Source of the DNA: Comamonas sp009360615 | Lineage (GTDB): Bacteria; Pseudomonadota; Gammaproteobacteria; Burkholderiales; Burkholderiaceae_C | Length of the DNA: 64,000 nt | Assembly: GCF_035784015.1 (NCBI RefSeq) | Contig: NZ_JALKOW010000002.1 | Strand: one strand, 5' to 3' | Shown: one piece after another, positions 1 through 8,958 of the stretch | How the letters are laid out: every line of letters starts with the position of its first letter | Numbering within the stretch: the stretch's first letter is position 1 | The notes under the pieces: generated by a model | What the model was told of the DNA's origin: nothing | Database searches by the model: none | Seen by the model: only the letters and a program-made list of their open reading frames with translations | Position numbers and translations under genes: made by a program

Positions 1-1758
1 CAGCTGCTGCGCCAGTCCGGCACATTTGCCGAGCACGAAAAAGTCGTCGACACCGTGATGGACAACCATGCCATCGAACGTGAGCGCGGCATCACCATTC
101 TGGCCAAGAACTGCGCCGTGTCCTGGAAGGACACCCACATCAACATTCTCGACACGCCCGGTCACGCGGACTTCGGCGGTGAAGTCGAGCGAGCCCTGTC
201 CATGGTCGACGGCGTGGTGCTGCTGATCGACGCGCAAGAAGGCCCCATGCCCCAGACGCGCTTCGTGACCAAGAAGGCGCTGGCCCTGGGTCTGCGCCCC
301 ATCGTGGTGGTCAACAAGGTGGACAAGCCCGGTGCCAACCCCGACAAGGTGATCAACGCTGCCTTCGACCTGTTCGACAAGCTGGGAGCCACCGACGAGC
401 AGCTGGACTTCCCCGTGGTCTATGCCTCCGGCATCAACGGCTGGTCCTCCAAGGAAGAGGGCGAACCCGGCGCCAAGTGGGGTGAGGACATGTCCGCCCT
501 GTTCGACACCATCCTGGCGCACGTGCCGTCGGTGCAGGGCGATGCCAGCGCTCCCTTGCAGCTGCAGATTTCCGCTCTGGACTATTCCACCTTCGTGGGT
601 CGTATCGGCGTGGGTCGCATCACCCAGGGCACGCTCAGGCCCGGTCAGCAAGTGGCTGTGATGGCCGGTCCTGACGGCAAGAGCTACAACGGCAAGATCA
701 ACCAGGTGCACACCTTCCAGGGTCTGGATCGCGTGCAGGCGACGGAAGCCGGTCCTTCCGAGATCGTGCTGATCAGCGGCATCGAAAACATCGGTATCGG
801 CGAAACCGTCACCGACCCCGCCAATCCCCAGCCTCTGCCCATGCTGAAGATTGACGAGCCCACCCTGACCATGAATTTCTGCGTGAACACCTCGCCCCTG
901 GCAGGCCGTGAAGGCAAGTTCGTGACCAGCCGTCAGATCTGGGACCGCCTGCAGAAGGAGCTGCGCTCCAACGTGGCTCTGCGCGTCAAGGAAACCGACG
1001 AAGACGGTATCTTTGAAGTCTCCGGTCGTGGCGAACTGCACCTGACCATCTTGCTGGAAGAAATGCGTCGCGAAGGCTACGAGCTGGCCGTCTCCAAGCC
1101 CCGCGTCGTGATGCAGATGATCAACGGTGAAAAGCACGAGCCTATCGAGCTGGTGACCGCCGACATCGAAGAAGGTCACCAGGGTGGCGTGATGCAGGCA
1201 CTGGGCGAGCGCAAGGGCGAGCTGGTGAACATGGAACCCGATGGCCGTGGTCGCGTCCGTCTGGAGTACCGTATTCCTGCCCGCGGCCTGATCGGCTTCA
1301 CCAATGAATTCCTGAACCTGACACGCGGTTCCGGCCTGATCGCCAACATCTTCGACAGCTATGAACCCCACAAGGGCGACATTGGCGGCCGCAAGAACGG
1401 CGTGCTGATCTCCATGGACGATGGCGAAATCTTCACCTACGCCCTGGGCAAGCTGGACGACCGCGGCCGCATGTTCGTGAAGGCCGGCGATCCCGTCTAC
1501 GAAGGCATGATCATCGGCATCCACAGCCGCGACAACGATCTGGTGGTGAACGCCACGCGTACCAAGCAGCTGACCAACTTCCGCGTCAGCGGCAAGGAAG
1601 ATGCGATCAAGATCACGCCTCCCATCGAGCTGTCGCTGGAGTACGGTGTGGAATTCATCGAAGACGACGAGCTGCTGGAAATCACTCCCACCAGCCTGCG
1701 CGTGCGCAAGCGTCACCTGAAGGAGCACGACCGCAAGCGTGCTTCGCGTGATGCGTAA
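1..1758 (+). CDS. typA: Translational GTPase TypA/BipA (5' end outside window)
   Basis: Ribosome-associated GTPase of the EF-G family, known to act in 50S assembly and in stress or cold growth. The frame is open from the first base, so the start lies upstream of the window. About 585 residues are visible and the family is usually about 605-610, so only about 22 residues, including the P-loop, are missing. Visible motifs are the switch I region with ERERGITI, the switch II motif DTPGH and the G4 motif NKVDKP. These are followed by the domain II barrel, the EF-G-like domains and the TypA C-terminal domain with a basic tail. A strong terminator follows 28 bp after the stop, so this is the last gene of its transcript. 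The family call is very secure. Confidence 0.97.
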   Translation, partial: QLLRQSGTFAEHEKVVDTVMDNHAIERERGITILAKNCAVSWKDTHINILDTPGHADFGGEVERALSMVDGVVLLIDAQEGPMPQTRFVTKKALALGLRPIVVVNKVDKPGANPDKVINAAFDLFDKLGATDEQLDFPVVYASGINGWSSKEEGEPGAKWGEDMSALFDTILAHVPSVQGDASAPLQLQISALDYSTFVGRIGVGRITQGTLRPGQQVAVMAGPDGKSYNGKINQVHTFQGLDRVQATEAGPSEIVLISGIENIGIGETVTDPANPQPLPMLKIDEPTLTMNFCVNTSPLAGREGKFVTSRQIWDRLQKELRSNVALRVKETDEDGIFEVSGRGELHLTILLEEMRREGYELAVSKPRVVMQMINGEKHEPIELVTADIEEGHQGGVMQALGERKGELVNMEPDGRGRVRLEYRIPARGLIGFTNEFLNLTRGSGLIANIFDSYEPHKGDIGGRKNGVLISMDDGEIFTYALGKLDDRGRMFVKAGDPVYEGMIIGIHSRDNDLVVNATRTKQLTNFRVSGKEDAIKITPPIELSLEYGVEFIEDDELLEITPTSLRVRKRHLKEHDRKRASRDA

Positions 1759-1785
1759 TTCACAAGCCCCAGGCTGTGAATCCAG

Positions 1786-1810
1786 AAAAGGCCCTTCGGG
1801 GCCTTTTTTT
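1786..1810 (+). terminator. Rho-independent terminator of typA
   Basis: A perfect stem AAAAGGCCC / GGGCCTTTT closed by a TTCG tetraloop runs into a T tract of seven. It lies 28 bp after the typA stop and faces the convergent lysR-type gene. Confidence 0.93.
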
Positions 1811-1876
1811 ATGATCCCCAGGCCGCCTCAAGGCAAGAGTAGGCAACAAGCAGTAGGCGAGCATGGGGCGTCACTT

Positions 1877-2782
1877 TCATGCCTGTGCAGCCAGCTCGCA
1901 AACCTGCTGCACCAGCCACTGCGCCATGGGCGAAAGGCTGCGCCCGCGCTGCCAGACCACGCCATAGCTCGAAGTCATGGCCGGCACCTGTCGCACCCTT
2001 ACGGTCTGTAGCTGTCCGCCTTGCAGCCAAGGACGCACCGCAGGTTCGATGGCGGCCAGAACGGTATCGGTGTGCAGCGTCAGCTGGATCAGGCTGTTGA
2101 CATCGTCGCACTCCACCGCCAGCAGATGCTTGTTCTGGTCCAGCTGCAACTGGGCGCATAAGGCATCGCGCACGGTTTGGGGCAGACGCACGGCAGCCAG
2201 GCCATGGGCATGCAAATGGGCCAGCGTGAAATCGGTTTGCGCGGACTGCAGCAGCGGATGGCCGCTGCGCACATACAGGCCGCCGGGCTGGGTGGGCAGG
2301 GCGCGTACCGTGCAGTCGCTGCCAGCGGGCAGCTCACGGGTTTCGGCCACGAAGAATTCGATCTCATCGTCCTTGAGGCGCTGCAGCAATTGTTGCCAGT
2401 TTCCCATGATGGCGCGCACATGTACTCCAGCAAAGGCTTTACGGGCCTGTTGCAGCAGTGGTGGCAGCAGGAACTGAGCCGGAAACGGGCCAAAGCCGCA
2501 GGCCGTGTCCCCCATCTGCCGATCTCGATAGAGCTGCACATCGCGTTGCAGATTGCGGCTTTGGCGCACCAGCTCACGGGCGCGCTCCAGCACAAACTGG
2601 CCAGCTGCCGTGGGACGAACCTCTCCCGCACCGCGCTCGAAGAGCTTCATCGCAAATTCTTCCTCTGCTGCCTGCACGCTGCGCGTCAGTGCGGGCTGGC
2701 TCAGATGTAGCTGCTCGGCTGCACGAGCGTAATTAGCCTTGTCGGCCAGCATGACCAGATGCTGCAGTCGGCGTATGTCCAT
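1877..2782 (-). CDS. LysR-family transcriptional regulator (SdsB-like position)
   Basis: LysR-type DNA-binding regulator of 301 residues, normal for the family. The N-terminal winged helix-turn-helix spans about residues 1-60 (RAAEQLHLSQPALTRSVQ), followed by a type-2 periplasmic-binding-like effector domain from about residue 90. It is transcribed divergently from the alkylsulfatase gene at 2941. In Pseudomonas the sulfatase gene sdsA is likewise next to a LysR activator, SdsB, so control of the sulfatase is the likely role; this is inferred from position. The start ATG sits about 10 bp from a set of nested dyads (2791-2837), which suggests autoregulation as well. The effector is not known from sequence. 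Confidence 0.9.
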   Translation of the reverse strand: MDIRRLQHLVMLADKANYARAAEQLHLSQPALTRSVQAAEEEFAMKLFERGAGEVRPTAAGQFVLERARELVRQSRNLQRDVQLYRDRQMGDTACGFGPFPAQFLLPPLLQQARKAFAGVHVRAIMGNWQQLLQRLKDDEIEFFVAETRELPAGSDCTVRALPTQPGGLYVRSGHPLLQSAQTDFTLAHLHAHGLAAVRLPQTVRDALCAQLQLDQNKHLLAVECDDVNSLIQLTLHTDTVLAAIEPAVRPWLQGGQLQTVRVRQVPAMTSSYGVVWQRGRSLSPMAQWLVQQVCELAAQA

Positions 2783-2790
2783 GGTGATGA

Positions 2791-2837
2791 GTCCAATGCA
2801 TTGAAATTTCTCAGACTATGCATTGGACGCAATGCAT
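2791..2837. promoter_or_regulatory. Nested inverted repeats, candidate LysR operator
   Basis: Three overlapping dyads lie between the divergent LysR and sulfatase genes. CAATGCATTG at 2794-2803 is self-palindromic. ATGCATTG / CAATGCAT at 2818-2825 and 2830-2837 pair with a 4-bp spacer. GTCCAATGCA at 2791-2800 pairs perfectly with TGCATTGGAC at 2819-2828. This arrangement fits a LysR recognition site plus activation site. The binding role is inferred; the symmetry is seen directly. Confidence 0.7.
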
Positions 2838-2940
2838 GGCGCTGCCCAGAATGCGACAGCAGCCTTGGTGGAGTCGAAGCCTTTTTGGGCTCTGACGTAG
2901 ATCCATCAAGCGCTGACCGCTATAACAAAAGGAAATACAT

Positions 2941-4926
2941 ATGAAATTTCGGCCCACCCCCAAAGCCGCTGTTGCCGCATTGATTGCCGCCGGCGTGCTG
3001 GCTGGCTGCGCAGCACCTTCTGCCGTTCCGCAAAACGCAGGGTCACTGCAGGCAGGCCAGGTCAGCAGTGCCACGCGCGAGGCGCTGCTCACTTTTGCAC
3101 AAAGCCTGCCGCCTGACGATGCTCAGGATCACGAAGATGCGCAGCGAGGCCTGATTGCCAGACCCACGGGCCAGGTCCGGGACGCCGATGGTCGCGTGCT
3201 CAAGGACTTTGCCTCCTTTGATTTTGTGCACGGCACCGCGCCCGACAGTGTCAACCCCAGCCTCTGGCGCCATGCCCGGCTCAATGCCCAGGCGGGGCTG
3301 TTCAAGGTCAGCGAAGGTATCTACCAGTTGCGCGGCTTTGACATGGGCAACATCACCCTGGTCGAGGGAAAGACCGGCTGGATTGTGGTGGACACGCTGA
3401 CCAGCCGCGAGATTGCTGCAGCCGCCATGGCATTTGCGCGCCAGCACTTGGGCAACAAGCCTGTGACGGCGCTGATCTTCACACACAGCCATGCAGACCA
3501 TTTTGGCGGAGCCTTGGGAGTCATCAGCGCCGCGGAAGTGGCGCGGCGCAAAGTGCCCGTGGTGGCGCCTGCGGGCTTCATGGATGAGGCCACCAGCGAG
3601 AACTTGCTCGTGGGCACAGCCATGGCGCGGCGCGCCATCTACCAGTTCGGCACGCGGCTGCCACTGTCGCCCACGGGCAATGTGGACACGGGCCTGGGCA
3701 AGAGCCTGGTCAGCGGCCATACGGGCATTCTGCCGCCCACGGTCAACGTGGACAGGGCCGACCAGGAGATGATGCTGGACGGCGTGCGCTTCGTGTTTCA
3801 CAACATGCCCGGGGCCGAGGCCCCTGCCGAGCTGACTTTCAGTATCCCGGAGCGCAAGGCCTTTGGAGGGGCTGAGATTCTGGCGCAGACCATGCACAAT
3901 CTGCTGCCCATACGCGGCGCCAAGGTGCGCGATGCCATGCAGTGGTCTGCCTATCTGCAAAAGGTGCTGGAGCAGGCTGGCGATGCGGAGGTGCTGTTCA
4001 ACCAGCACAACTGGCCGGTCTGGGGCAAGGCGCATATTGCCAGCTTCATCAGCCGCCAGCGCGATCTCTACCAGTTCATGCATGACCAGACCGTGCGCCT
4101 TATCAATCAGGGGCTGCAGCCTGCCGAGATTGCCGAACAGATCAAGCTGCCGTCGTCGCTGGCGGCTTTCTGGGGTGGACGTGGCTACTACGGTGATCTA
4201 CGCCATAACGTCAAAGCCATCTATCAGTTCTATCTCGGCAATTACGATGGCAACCCAGCTAATCTGGATCCGCTGCCGCCTAAGCTCAAGGCGCAGAAAT
4301 ATGTGGCGGCGCTGGGTGGCACAGCCAGGGTGCTGGAGCAAGGCAGTGCAGCGGCCGGGCAGGGCGACTATCGTTGGGCCGTGGAGCTGCTGCAGCAACT
4401 GGTGTTTGCCGAGCCTGACAACGCGGTGGCCAAAGAGCTGCTGGCCCGCTGCCATGAGCAGCTGGGCTACCGCGCCGAGTCTGCCACCTGGCGTAACAGC
4501 TATCTGACGGCGGCGCTGGAGTTGCGCCAGGGTGTGCCGCCCATGTCCAAGGATGTATCGGCCATGGCGGAGATGACGGCGCAGATTCCGACCGAGCGTT
4601 TTCTCGAAGTGCTGGCCACACGGCTGGACGCAGTCAAGGCCGCGGACAGGCGCTTTGTAATGAATCTGGCGCTGGACGATGTGGGCGAGCGCTATGTCAT
4701 CTGGCTTGAAAACGCGGTGCTGCATTTCCGCAAGGCGCCAGCCCAGGATGGCGCGGATGTGTCGCTGAGCCTCACCCGACCCGCATTCCTGAAGCTTTTG
4801 TCCGGAGCTGCCAAGGAAGGGCAAGCGCCAGCAGCCATGAAAATCGAGGGTGACCGTGCAGCTCTGGGGACATTCCTGAAGCTGTTTGATGCCAACCGGC
4901 CCGACTTCCCCATCGTCACCCGGTAG
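2941..4926 (+). CDS. Alkyl/aryl sulfatase, metallo-beta-lactamase fold, predicted lipoprotein
   Basis: Predicted SdsA1-type alkylsulfatase that hydrolyses primary alkyl sulfates such as SDS to alcohol and sulfate. It has 661 residues, as expected for the family. An N-terminal signal ends in the lipobox LAGC (Cys about residue 23), so it is probably membrane-anchored on the periplasmic or outer face. The zinc motif THSHADHFGG (HxHxDH) lies near residue 180, downstream acidic ligands occur in GAEAPAE and GGAEIL, and NQHNWP follows. The dimerisation domain comes next and an SCP2-like C-terminal domain occupies roughly the last 130 residues. An AAAGGAA ribosome site lies just before the ATG. The gene is divergent from a LysR regulator. 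The sulfatase family is secure; the exact substrate is inferred. Confidence 0.92.
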   Translation: MKFRPTPKAAVAALIAAGVLAGCAAPSAVPQNAGSLQAGQVSSATREALLTFAQSLPPDDAQDHEDAQRGLIARPTGQVRDADGRVLKDFASFDFVHGTAPDSVNPSLWRHARLNAQAGLFKVSEGIYQLRGFDMGNITLVEGKTGWIVVDTLTSREIAAAAMAFARQHLGNKPVTALIFTHSHADHFGGALGVISAAEVARRKVPVVAPAGFMDEATSENLLVGTAMARRAIYQFGTRLPLSPTGNVDTGLGKSLVSGHTGILPPTVNVDRADQEMMLDGVRFVFHNMPGAEAPAELTFSIPERKAFGGAEILAQTMHNLLPIRGAKVRDAMQWSAYLQKVLEQAGDAEVLFNQHNWPVWGKAHIASFISRQRDLYQFMHDQTVRLINQGLQPAEIAEQIKLPSSLAAFWGGRGYYGDLRHNVKAIYQFYLGNYDGNPANLDPLPPKLKAQKYVAALGGTARVLEQGSAAAGQGDYRWAVELLQQLVFAEPDNAVAKELLARCHEQLGYRAESATWRNSYLTAALELRQGVPPMSKDVSAMAEMTAQIPTERFLEVLATRLDAVKAADRRFVMNLALDDVGERYVIWLENAVLHFRKAPAQDGADVSLSLTRPAFLKLLSGAAKEGQAPAAMKIEGDRAALGTFLKLFDANRPDFPIVTR

Positions 4927-4937
4927 GGCGGTAGCCT

Positions 4938-4983
4938 GAAAACAAAAAAAACCGCATGGCTGGCATGCGGTTTTTTTGTTTTC
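4938..4983. terminator. Bidirectional terminator between sulfatase and cytochrome c genes
   Basis: A very long near-perfect hairpin with stem CCGCATG / CATGCGG is flanked by an A tract on the left and a T tract on the right. It can therefore end transcription from both convergent genes. Confidence 0.92.
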
Positions 4984-5009
4984 AGCTTGCACTGCGTGGC
5001 AGTGGCAGA

Positions 5010-5318
5010 TTACTTCTGCGTCAGGATCCAGGCCACCAGCTTCTTGGCATCGGCTTCATTGACCTGGGGATTGGCGGGCATGGGCACGGGGCCCCACACG
5101 CCGGAGCCGCCCTTGATGACCTTGGCGGCCAGCTTGTCGGCGGCATCCTTCTGGCCGGCATACTTGGCGGCCACGTCCTTGAAGGCGGGACCGACCAGCT
5201 TCTTGTCGACGGCGTGGCAGGCCATGCAGTTCTTGGACTGCGCCAGAGCCTGGTCGGCCATTGCAGGAGCCACAACTGCGGCAGAAAGAGCGAAAGCGAT
5301 CAGAAATTGCTTCATCAT
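5010..5318 (-). CDS. Small class I cytochrome c (c551/c8-like)
   Basis: Periplasmic mono-haem electron carrier of 102 residues. A Sec signal peptide ends at AMADQA. The haem motif CMACH lies at about residues 31-35 and the distal Met ligand is in the PVPMPANP segment near residue 78. This is the pattern of the cytochrome c551/c8 group. Such proteins pass electrons to terminal oxidases or denitrification enzymes. The start could be either of two adjacent ATG codons (5318 or 5315). It is convergent with the sulfatase gene and shares its terminator. Its electron partners cannot be read from the sequence; the cbb3 oxidase genes about 10 kb away are one possibility. Confidence 0.93.
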   Translation of the reverse strand: MMKQFLIAFALSAAVVAPAMADQALAQSKNCMACHAVDKKLVGPAFKDVAAKYAGQKDAADKLAAKVIKGGSGVWGPVPMPANPQVNEADAKKLVAWILTQK

Positions 5319-5428
5319 GAGTTCCAGGAGGCAGGGTTAAAGTTGATCTTTTGATCCATTGTAGTGCGTGCGTTGTGTACTCTTTCGTGCGCTGTAGTTT
5401 CTGGAAAATGAACCAAAGAGAGGGATAT

Positions 5429-5668
5429 ATGTATCTGCTTGGACTGGCAATCGTGCTGTCGCTGCTCAAGCTCGCCGATATCGGGCCGGTTGCCGGCTGG
5501 ACCTGGTGGCCCATCCTGGGCGTGTATGGCGCGGCGGCGGCCTGGTGGGCCTGGGCCGACGCCTCCGGCTACACCAAGCGCAAGGCCATGGAGAGGATGG
5601 ACCAGCGCAAGAAGGAGCGCATCGAACGCCAGAAGCAGGCCATGACACCTGGCCAGCGGCGTCGCTGA
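5429..5668 (+). CDS. Small Trp-rich membrane protein
   Basis: 79-residue protein with one long or two short hydrophobic segments rich in Trp (GWTWWP, AWWAWAD), then a strongly basic charged tail (RKAMERMDQRKKERIERQ). It matches what I know as the small Trp-rich protein family of Burkholderiales, whose function is unknown. The start was set at 5429 because AAAGAGAGGG precedes it at good distance; an in-frame ATG at 5408 lacks such a site. It stands alone between the divergent cytochrome c gene and ilvD. Confidence 0.82.
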   Translation: MYLLGLAIVLSLLKLADIGPVAGWTWWPILGVYGAAAAWWAWADASGYTKRKAMERMDQRKKERIERQKQAMTPGQRRR

Positions 5669-5808
5669 GCAGCGAACAAGGCATCGTGATTGACGATGCC
5701 TCATCCCTGTTTTGCCTGACAGCCCGCCATGGGCTAGGCATCGCCGCCTGGCAGTGCTGGGCCATAATCCAGGGAATCATTTCCCGATAACGTCTGATAG
5801 CGAACCCC

Positions 5809-7668
5809 ATGCCCGCATACCGTTCCAAAACCTCCACTGGCGGCCGCAACATGGCCGGTGCGCGCGCCCTGTGGCGTGCCACCGGCATGAAAGATGGCGA
5901 CTTTGACAAACCCATCATCGCGATTGCCAACTCCTTCACCCAGTTCGTGCCCGGCCATGTGCACCTGAAGGACCTGGGGCAACTGGTCGCGCGCGAGATC
6001 GAGGCGGCCGGCGGTGTGGCCAAGGAGTTCAACACCATCGCCGTGGACGATGGCATCGCCATGGGTCATGACGGCATGCTGTATTCGCTGCCCAGCCGTG
6101 ATCTGATCGCCGACTCCGTCGAGTACATGGTCAATGCCCATTGCGCCGACGCACTGGTGTGTATCTCCAACTGCGACAAGATCACCCCCGGCATGCTGAT
6201 GGCTGCGATGCGCCTGAACATTCCGGTGATCTTTGTGTCCGGCGGGCCCATGGAAGCCGGCAAGACCCGGCTGGCCAACCCCGAAACCAAGACCATCGAG
6301 TTCAAGAAGCTGGACCTGGTGGACGCCATGGTGATCGCGGCCGATCAGCGCTATTCCGACGCCGAAGTGGCCGAGGTGGAGCGCTCCGCCTGCCCGACCT
6401 GCGGTTCCTGCTCGGGCATGTTCACCGCCAATTCGATGAACTGCCTGACCGAGGCGCTGGGCCTGTCCCTGCCCGGCAACGGCACCGTGGTGGCCACGCA
6501 TGCCGACCGCGAAGACCTGTTCCTGCGCGCCGGCCGCCGCATCGTCGAGCTGGCCCGTGACTACTACGAGAACGACAACGAGAGCGTGCTGCCGCGCTCC
6601 GTGGGCTTCAAGGCCTTCGAGAACTGCATCACGCTGGACATCGCCATGGGCGGCTCCACCAATACCATCCTGCACCTGCTGGCCATCGCACAGGAAGCGG
6701 GCATCGATTTCACCATGGCCGACATCGACCGCCTCTCGCGCGTCGTGCCCCAGCTGTGCAAGGTGGCGCCCAACACGCCCAAGTACCACATCGAAGACGT
6801 GCACCGCGCTGGCGGCATCATGGCCATCCTGGGCGAGCTGGACCGGGCCGGCAAACTGCACACCGATGTGCCCACTGTGCATGCCAAGACCATGAAGGAT
6901 GCGCTGGAACAGTGGGACATCATGCGCACGCAGGACGAAGCCGTACGCCATTTTTACAGGGCCGGCCCGGCCGGTATTCCCACGCAGGTGGCGTTCAGCC
7001 AGAACACCCGCTGGCCCAGCCTCGACCTGGACCGCGCCGAAGGCTGCATTCGCAGCTACGAGCACGCCTTCAGCAAGGAGGGCGGCCTGGCCGTGCTGCG
7101 CGGCAACATTGCGCTGGATGGCTGCGTGGTGAAGTCCGCCGGCGTGGACGAGTCGATCCTGGTGTTCGAAGGCCCTGCCCATGTGGTCGAGTCTCAGGAC
7201 GAGGCGGTGGCCAACATCCTGGCCGACAAGGTCAAGGCCGGCGACGTGGTCATCGTGCGCTACGAGGGCCCCAAGGGCGGCCCGGGCATGCAGGAAATGC
7301 TCTACCCCACCAGCTACATCAAGTCCAAGGGGCTGGGCAAGGCCTGCGCGCTTCTGACGGACGGCCGTTTCTCGGGTGGTACCTCCGGCCTATCCATCGG
7401 CCACTGCTCGCCCGAGGCTGCCGCCGGCGGCGCGATCGGCCTGGTGCAGAACGGCGACATCATCCGTATCGACATTCCCAACCGCAGCATCAACATGCTG
7501 GTCAGCGACGAAGAGCTGGCGCGACGCCGCGAGGCGCAGAATGCCAAGGGCTGGAAGCCTGCCCAGCCCCGTCCCCGCAAGATTTCGGCGGCCCTCAAGG
7601 CCTATGCCAAGCTGGTGACCAGCGCCGATACCGGCGCCGTGCGCGATCTGTCTCTGCTCGACGACTGA
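5809..7668 (+). CDS. ilvD: Dihydroxy-acid dehydratase
   Basis: Converts 2,3-dihydroxy-isovalerate and 2,3-dihydroxy-3-methylvalerate to the 2-keto acids in valine, leucine and isoleucine synthesis, in the cytoplasm. It has 619 residues, as in the long bacterial form. The iron-sulfur ligand and signature regions are CISNCDKITPGM near residue 120 and PTCGSCSGMFTANSMN near residue 195. A conserved C-terminal region LTDGRFSGGTSG lies near residue 520. No other branched-chain genes are adjacent. The gene is free-standing upstream of a TTT receptor gene and I see no terminator between them. Confidence 0.97.
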   Translation: MPAYRSKTSTGGRNMAGARALWRATGMKDGDFDKPIIAIANSFTQFVPGHVHLKDLGQLVAREIEAAGGVAKEFNTIAVDDGIAMGHDGMLYSLPSRDLIADSVEYMVNAHCADALVCISNCDKITPGMLMAAMRLNIPVIFVSGGPMEAGKTRLANPETKTIEFKKLDLVDAMVIAADQRYSDAEVAEVERSACPTCGSCSGMFTANSMNCLTEALGLSLPGNGTVVATHADREDLFLRAGRRIVELARDYYENDNESVLPRSVGFKAFENCITLDIAMGGSTNTILHLLAIAQEAGIDFTMADIDRLSRVVPQLCKVAPNTPKYHIEDVHRAGGIMAILGELDRAGKLHTDVPTVHAKTMKDALEQWDIMRTQDEAVRHFYRAGPAGIPTQVAFSQNTRWPSLDLDRAEGCIRSYEHAFSKEGGLAVLRGNIALDGCVVKSAGVDESILVFEGPAHVVESQDEAVANILADKVKAGDVVIVRYEGPKGGPGMQEMLYPTSYIKSKGLGKACALLTDGRFSGGTSGLSIGHCSPEAAAGGAIGLVQNGDIIRIDIPNRSINMLVSDEELARRREAQNAKGWKPAQPRPRKISAALKAYAKLVTSADTGAVRDLSLLDD

Positions 7669-7793
7669 ATCGCCCGTCGTTACGTTTGTTTCGTCATTTC
7701 GTCGGCGCGGGTTTCCGTGCTGACGGACAATCGCCCAGCCGCCCGATGCAAGTCGCGCGGCTGTTTTTATGGTCCCGTCAGAAAGTGATCTCC

Positions 7794-8801
7794 ATGTCTT
7801 TCGCTGTTCGCCGCTCCTTCTTGCTGAAGACCGCAGGGCTGCTGGCCCTGCCGGGGGCATGGACGGCGCAGGCGGCAGAAGGGCGTTACCCGCAGCGTCC
7901 CGTGCGTCTGGTGGTTCCTTTCACGCCTGGCGGCTCCACCGATATCGTGGCGCGTCTGGTTGCCGATGCCATGCACACGACCCTGGGGCAGGCCGTGGTG
8001 GTCGACAACCGGTCCGGCGCCAGCGGCTTCATCGGTGCCGAGGCGGTGGCCAATGCGGCGCCTGACGGCTACACGATCGGCCTGGGCACCATCAGCACGC
8101 TGGTGGTCAATCCCATCATGCTGCCCCAGGCGGCACGCATGGATCCTGCCAAGACCCTGGTGCCGGTGGTCGCGCTGGCGTCCATTCCTTCGGTGTTCTC
8201 CGTCCATCCCAATATGGGCGTGCAGAACTATGCCCAGTTCCTGACCCTGGTACGCAGCAAGCCAGGTCAGTTCAACATCGGATCGGCCGGCATCGGCTCC
8301 ATAGGCCATCTGATTGCCGAGCGCCTCAATGTCGACCTCAAGCTCAGGCTGCACCATATTCCCTACAAGGGACAGGGGCCGGTGATCAGCGGTGTGCTCT
8401 CGGGCGAAACCCAGGTGCTCAGCGATCAATACCCCTCGTCGGCTCCGCATCTGGCTGCGGGTCGGCTGGTTCCGTTCGCGGTGGCCGCCCAGGAGCGCCT
8501 TCCGGCCCTGCCCCAGGTGCCGACGTTCAGGGAACTGGGGCATTCCGCACTCAACGATCTGGCCATTACCTGGTTCGGCATCGTGGCTCCGGCCGGAACT
8601 CCGCAGGCCGTGGTGAGCCGGCTCAACAGCGCGGCCAACGCGGCCCTGCAGGAGCCGGCCGTGCAGGAGCGCCTGCAGTCCATGGGAGTGCTTGCCCTGG
8701 GCGGCACGGCGCAACGCCTGAGCACTCTGATGGAGGAGGCTGCCAAGGCCGTGCGCCAGACGGTGCGCGAGCAGGGGCTGGGTGCTGACAGGCCGCATTG
8801 A
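7794..8801 (+). CDS. Bug/TctC-family tripartite tricarboxylate transporter receptor
   Basis: Periplasmic solute-binding protein of the Bug family, 335 residues. A signal peptide ends near AQAAEG. The family opening motif RPVRLVVPFTPGGSTD follows at once, then DNRSGASG and the HIPYKGQGP segment typical of TTT receptors. Bug receptors are greatly expanded in Burkholderiales and often lack a linked TctA/TctB membrane pair, as here. The ligand cannot be told from sequence. The start ATG at 7794 directly precedes the basic n-region of the signal. It follows ilvD by 125 bp, and a link to ilvD is not implied. Confidence 0.93.
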   Translation: MSFAVRRSFLLKTAGLLALPGAWTAQAAEGRYPQRPVRLVVPFTPGGSTDIVARLVADAMHTTLGQAVVVDNRSGASGFIGAEAVANAAPDGYTIGLGTISTLVVNPIMLPQAARMDPAKTLVPVVALASIPSVFSVHPNMGVQNYAQFLTLVRSKPGQFNIGSAGIGSIGHLIAERLNVDLKLRLHHIPYKGQGPVISGVLSGETQVLSDQYPSSAPHLAAGRLVPFAVAAQERLPALPQVPTFRELGHSALNDLAITWFGIVAPAGTPQAVVSRLNSAANAALQEPAVQERLQSMGVLALGGTAQRLSTLMEEAAKAVRQTVREQGLGADRPH

Positions 8802-8958
8802 CGCACGGGCGCGCGCTGCGGAGGGGGCGGATGCCGCAGGCACCCGCGTGGGGTCCGGCGTCCCGGACGTCCTGGAGAAGGGGGGAACCAGGCATGGCAC
8901 CGTTTTTGGCGTCTGCAGTTTTGCAGAAACGTCGTCGGCCTGCGGCACAATGCCTGAC

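Noticed and set aside
5680..5712. Hairpin GGCATCGT / ACGATGCC after the Trp-rich gene
   Set aside because: The T tract is late and interrupted, so it was not called as a terminator.
5734..7182. Long minus-strand frame opposite ilvD
   Set aside because: His/Gly/Gln-rich composition typical of antisense frames; ilvD on the plus strand has all expected motifs.
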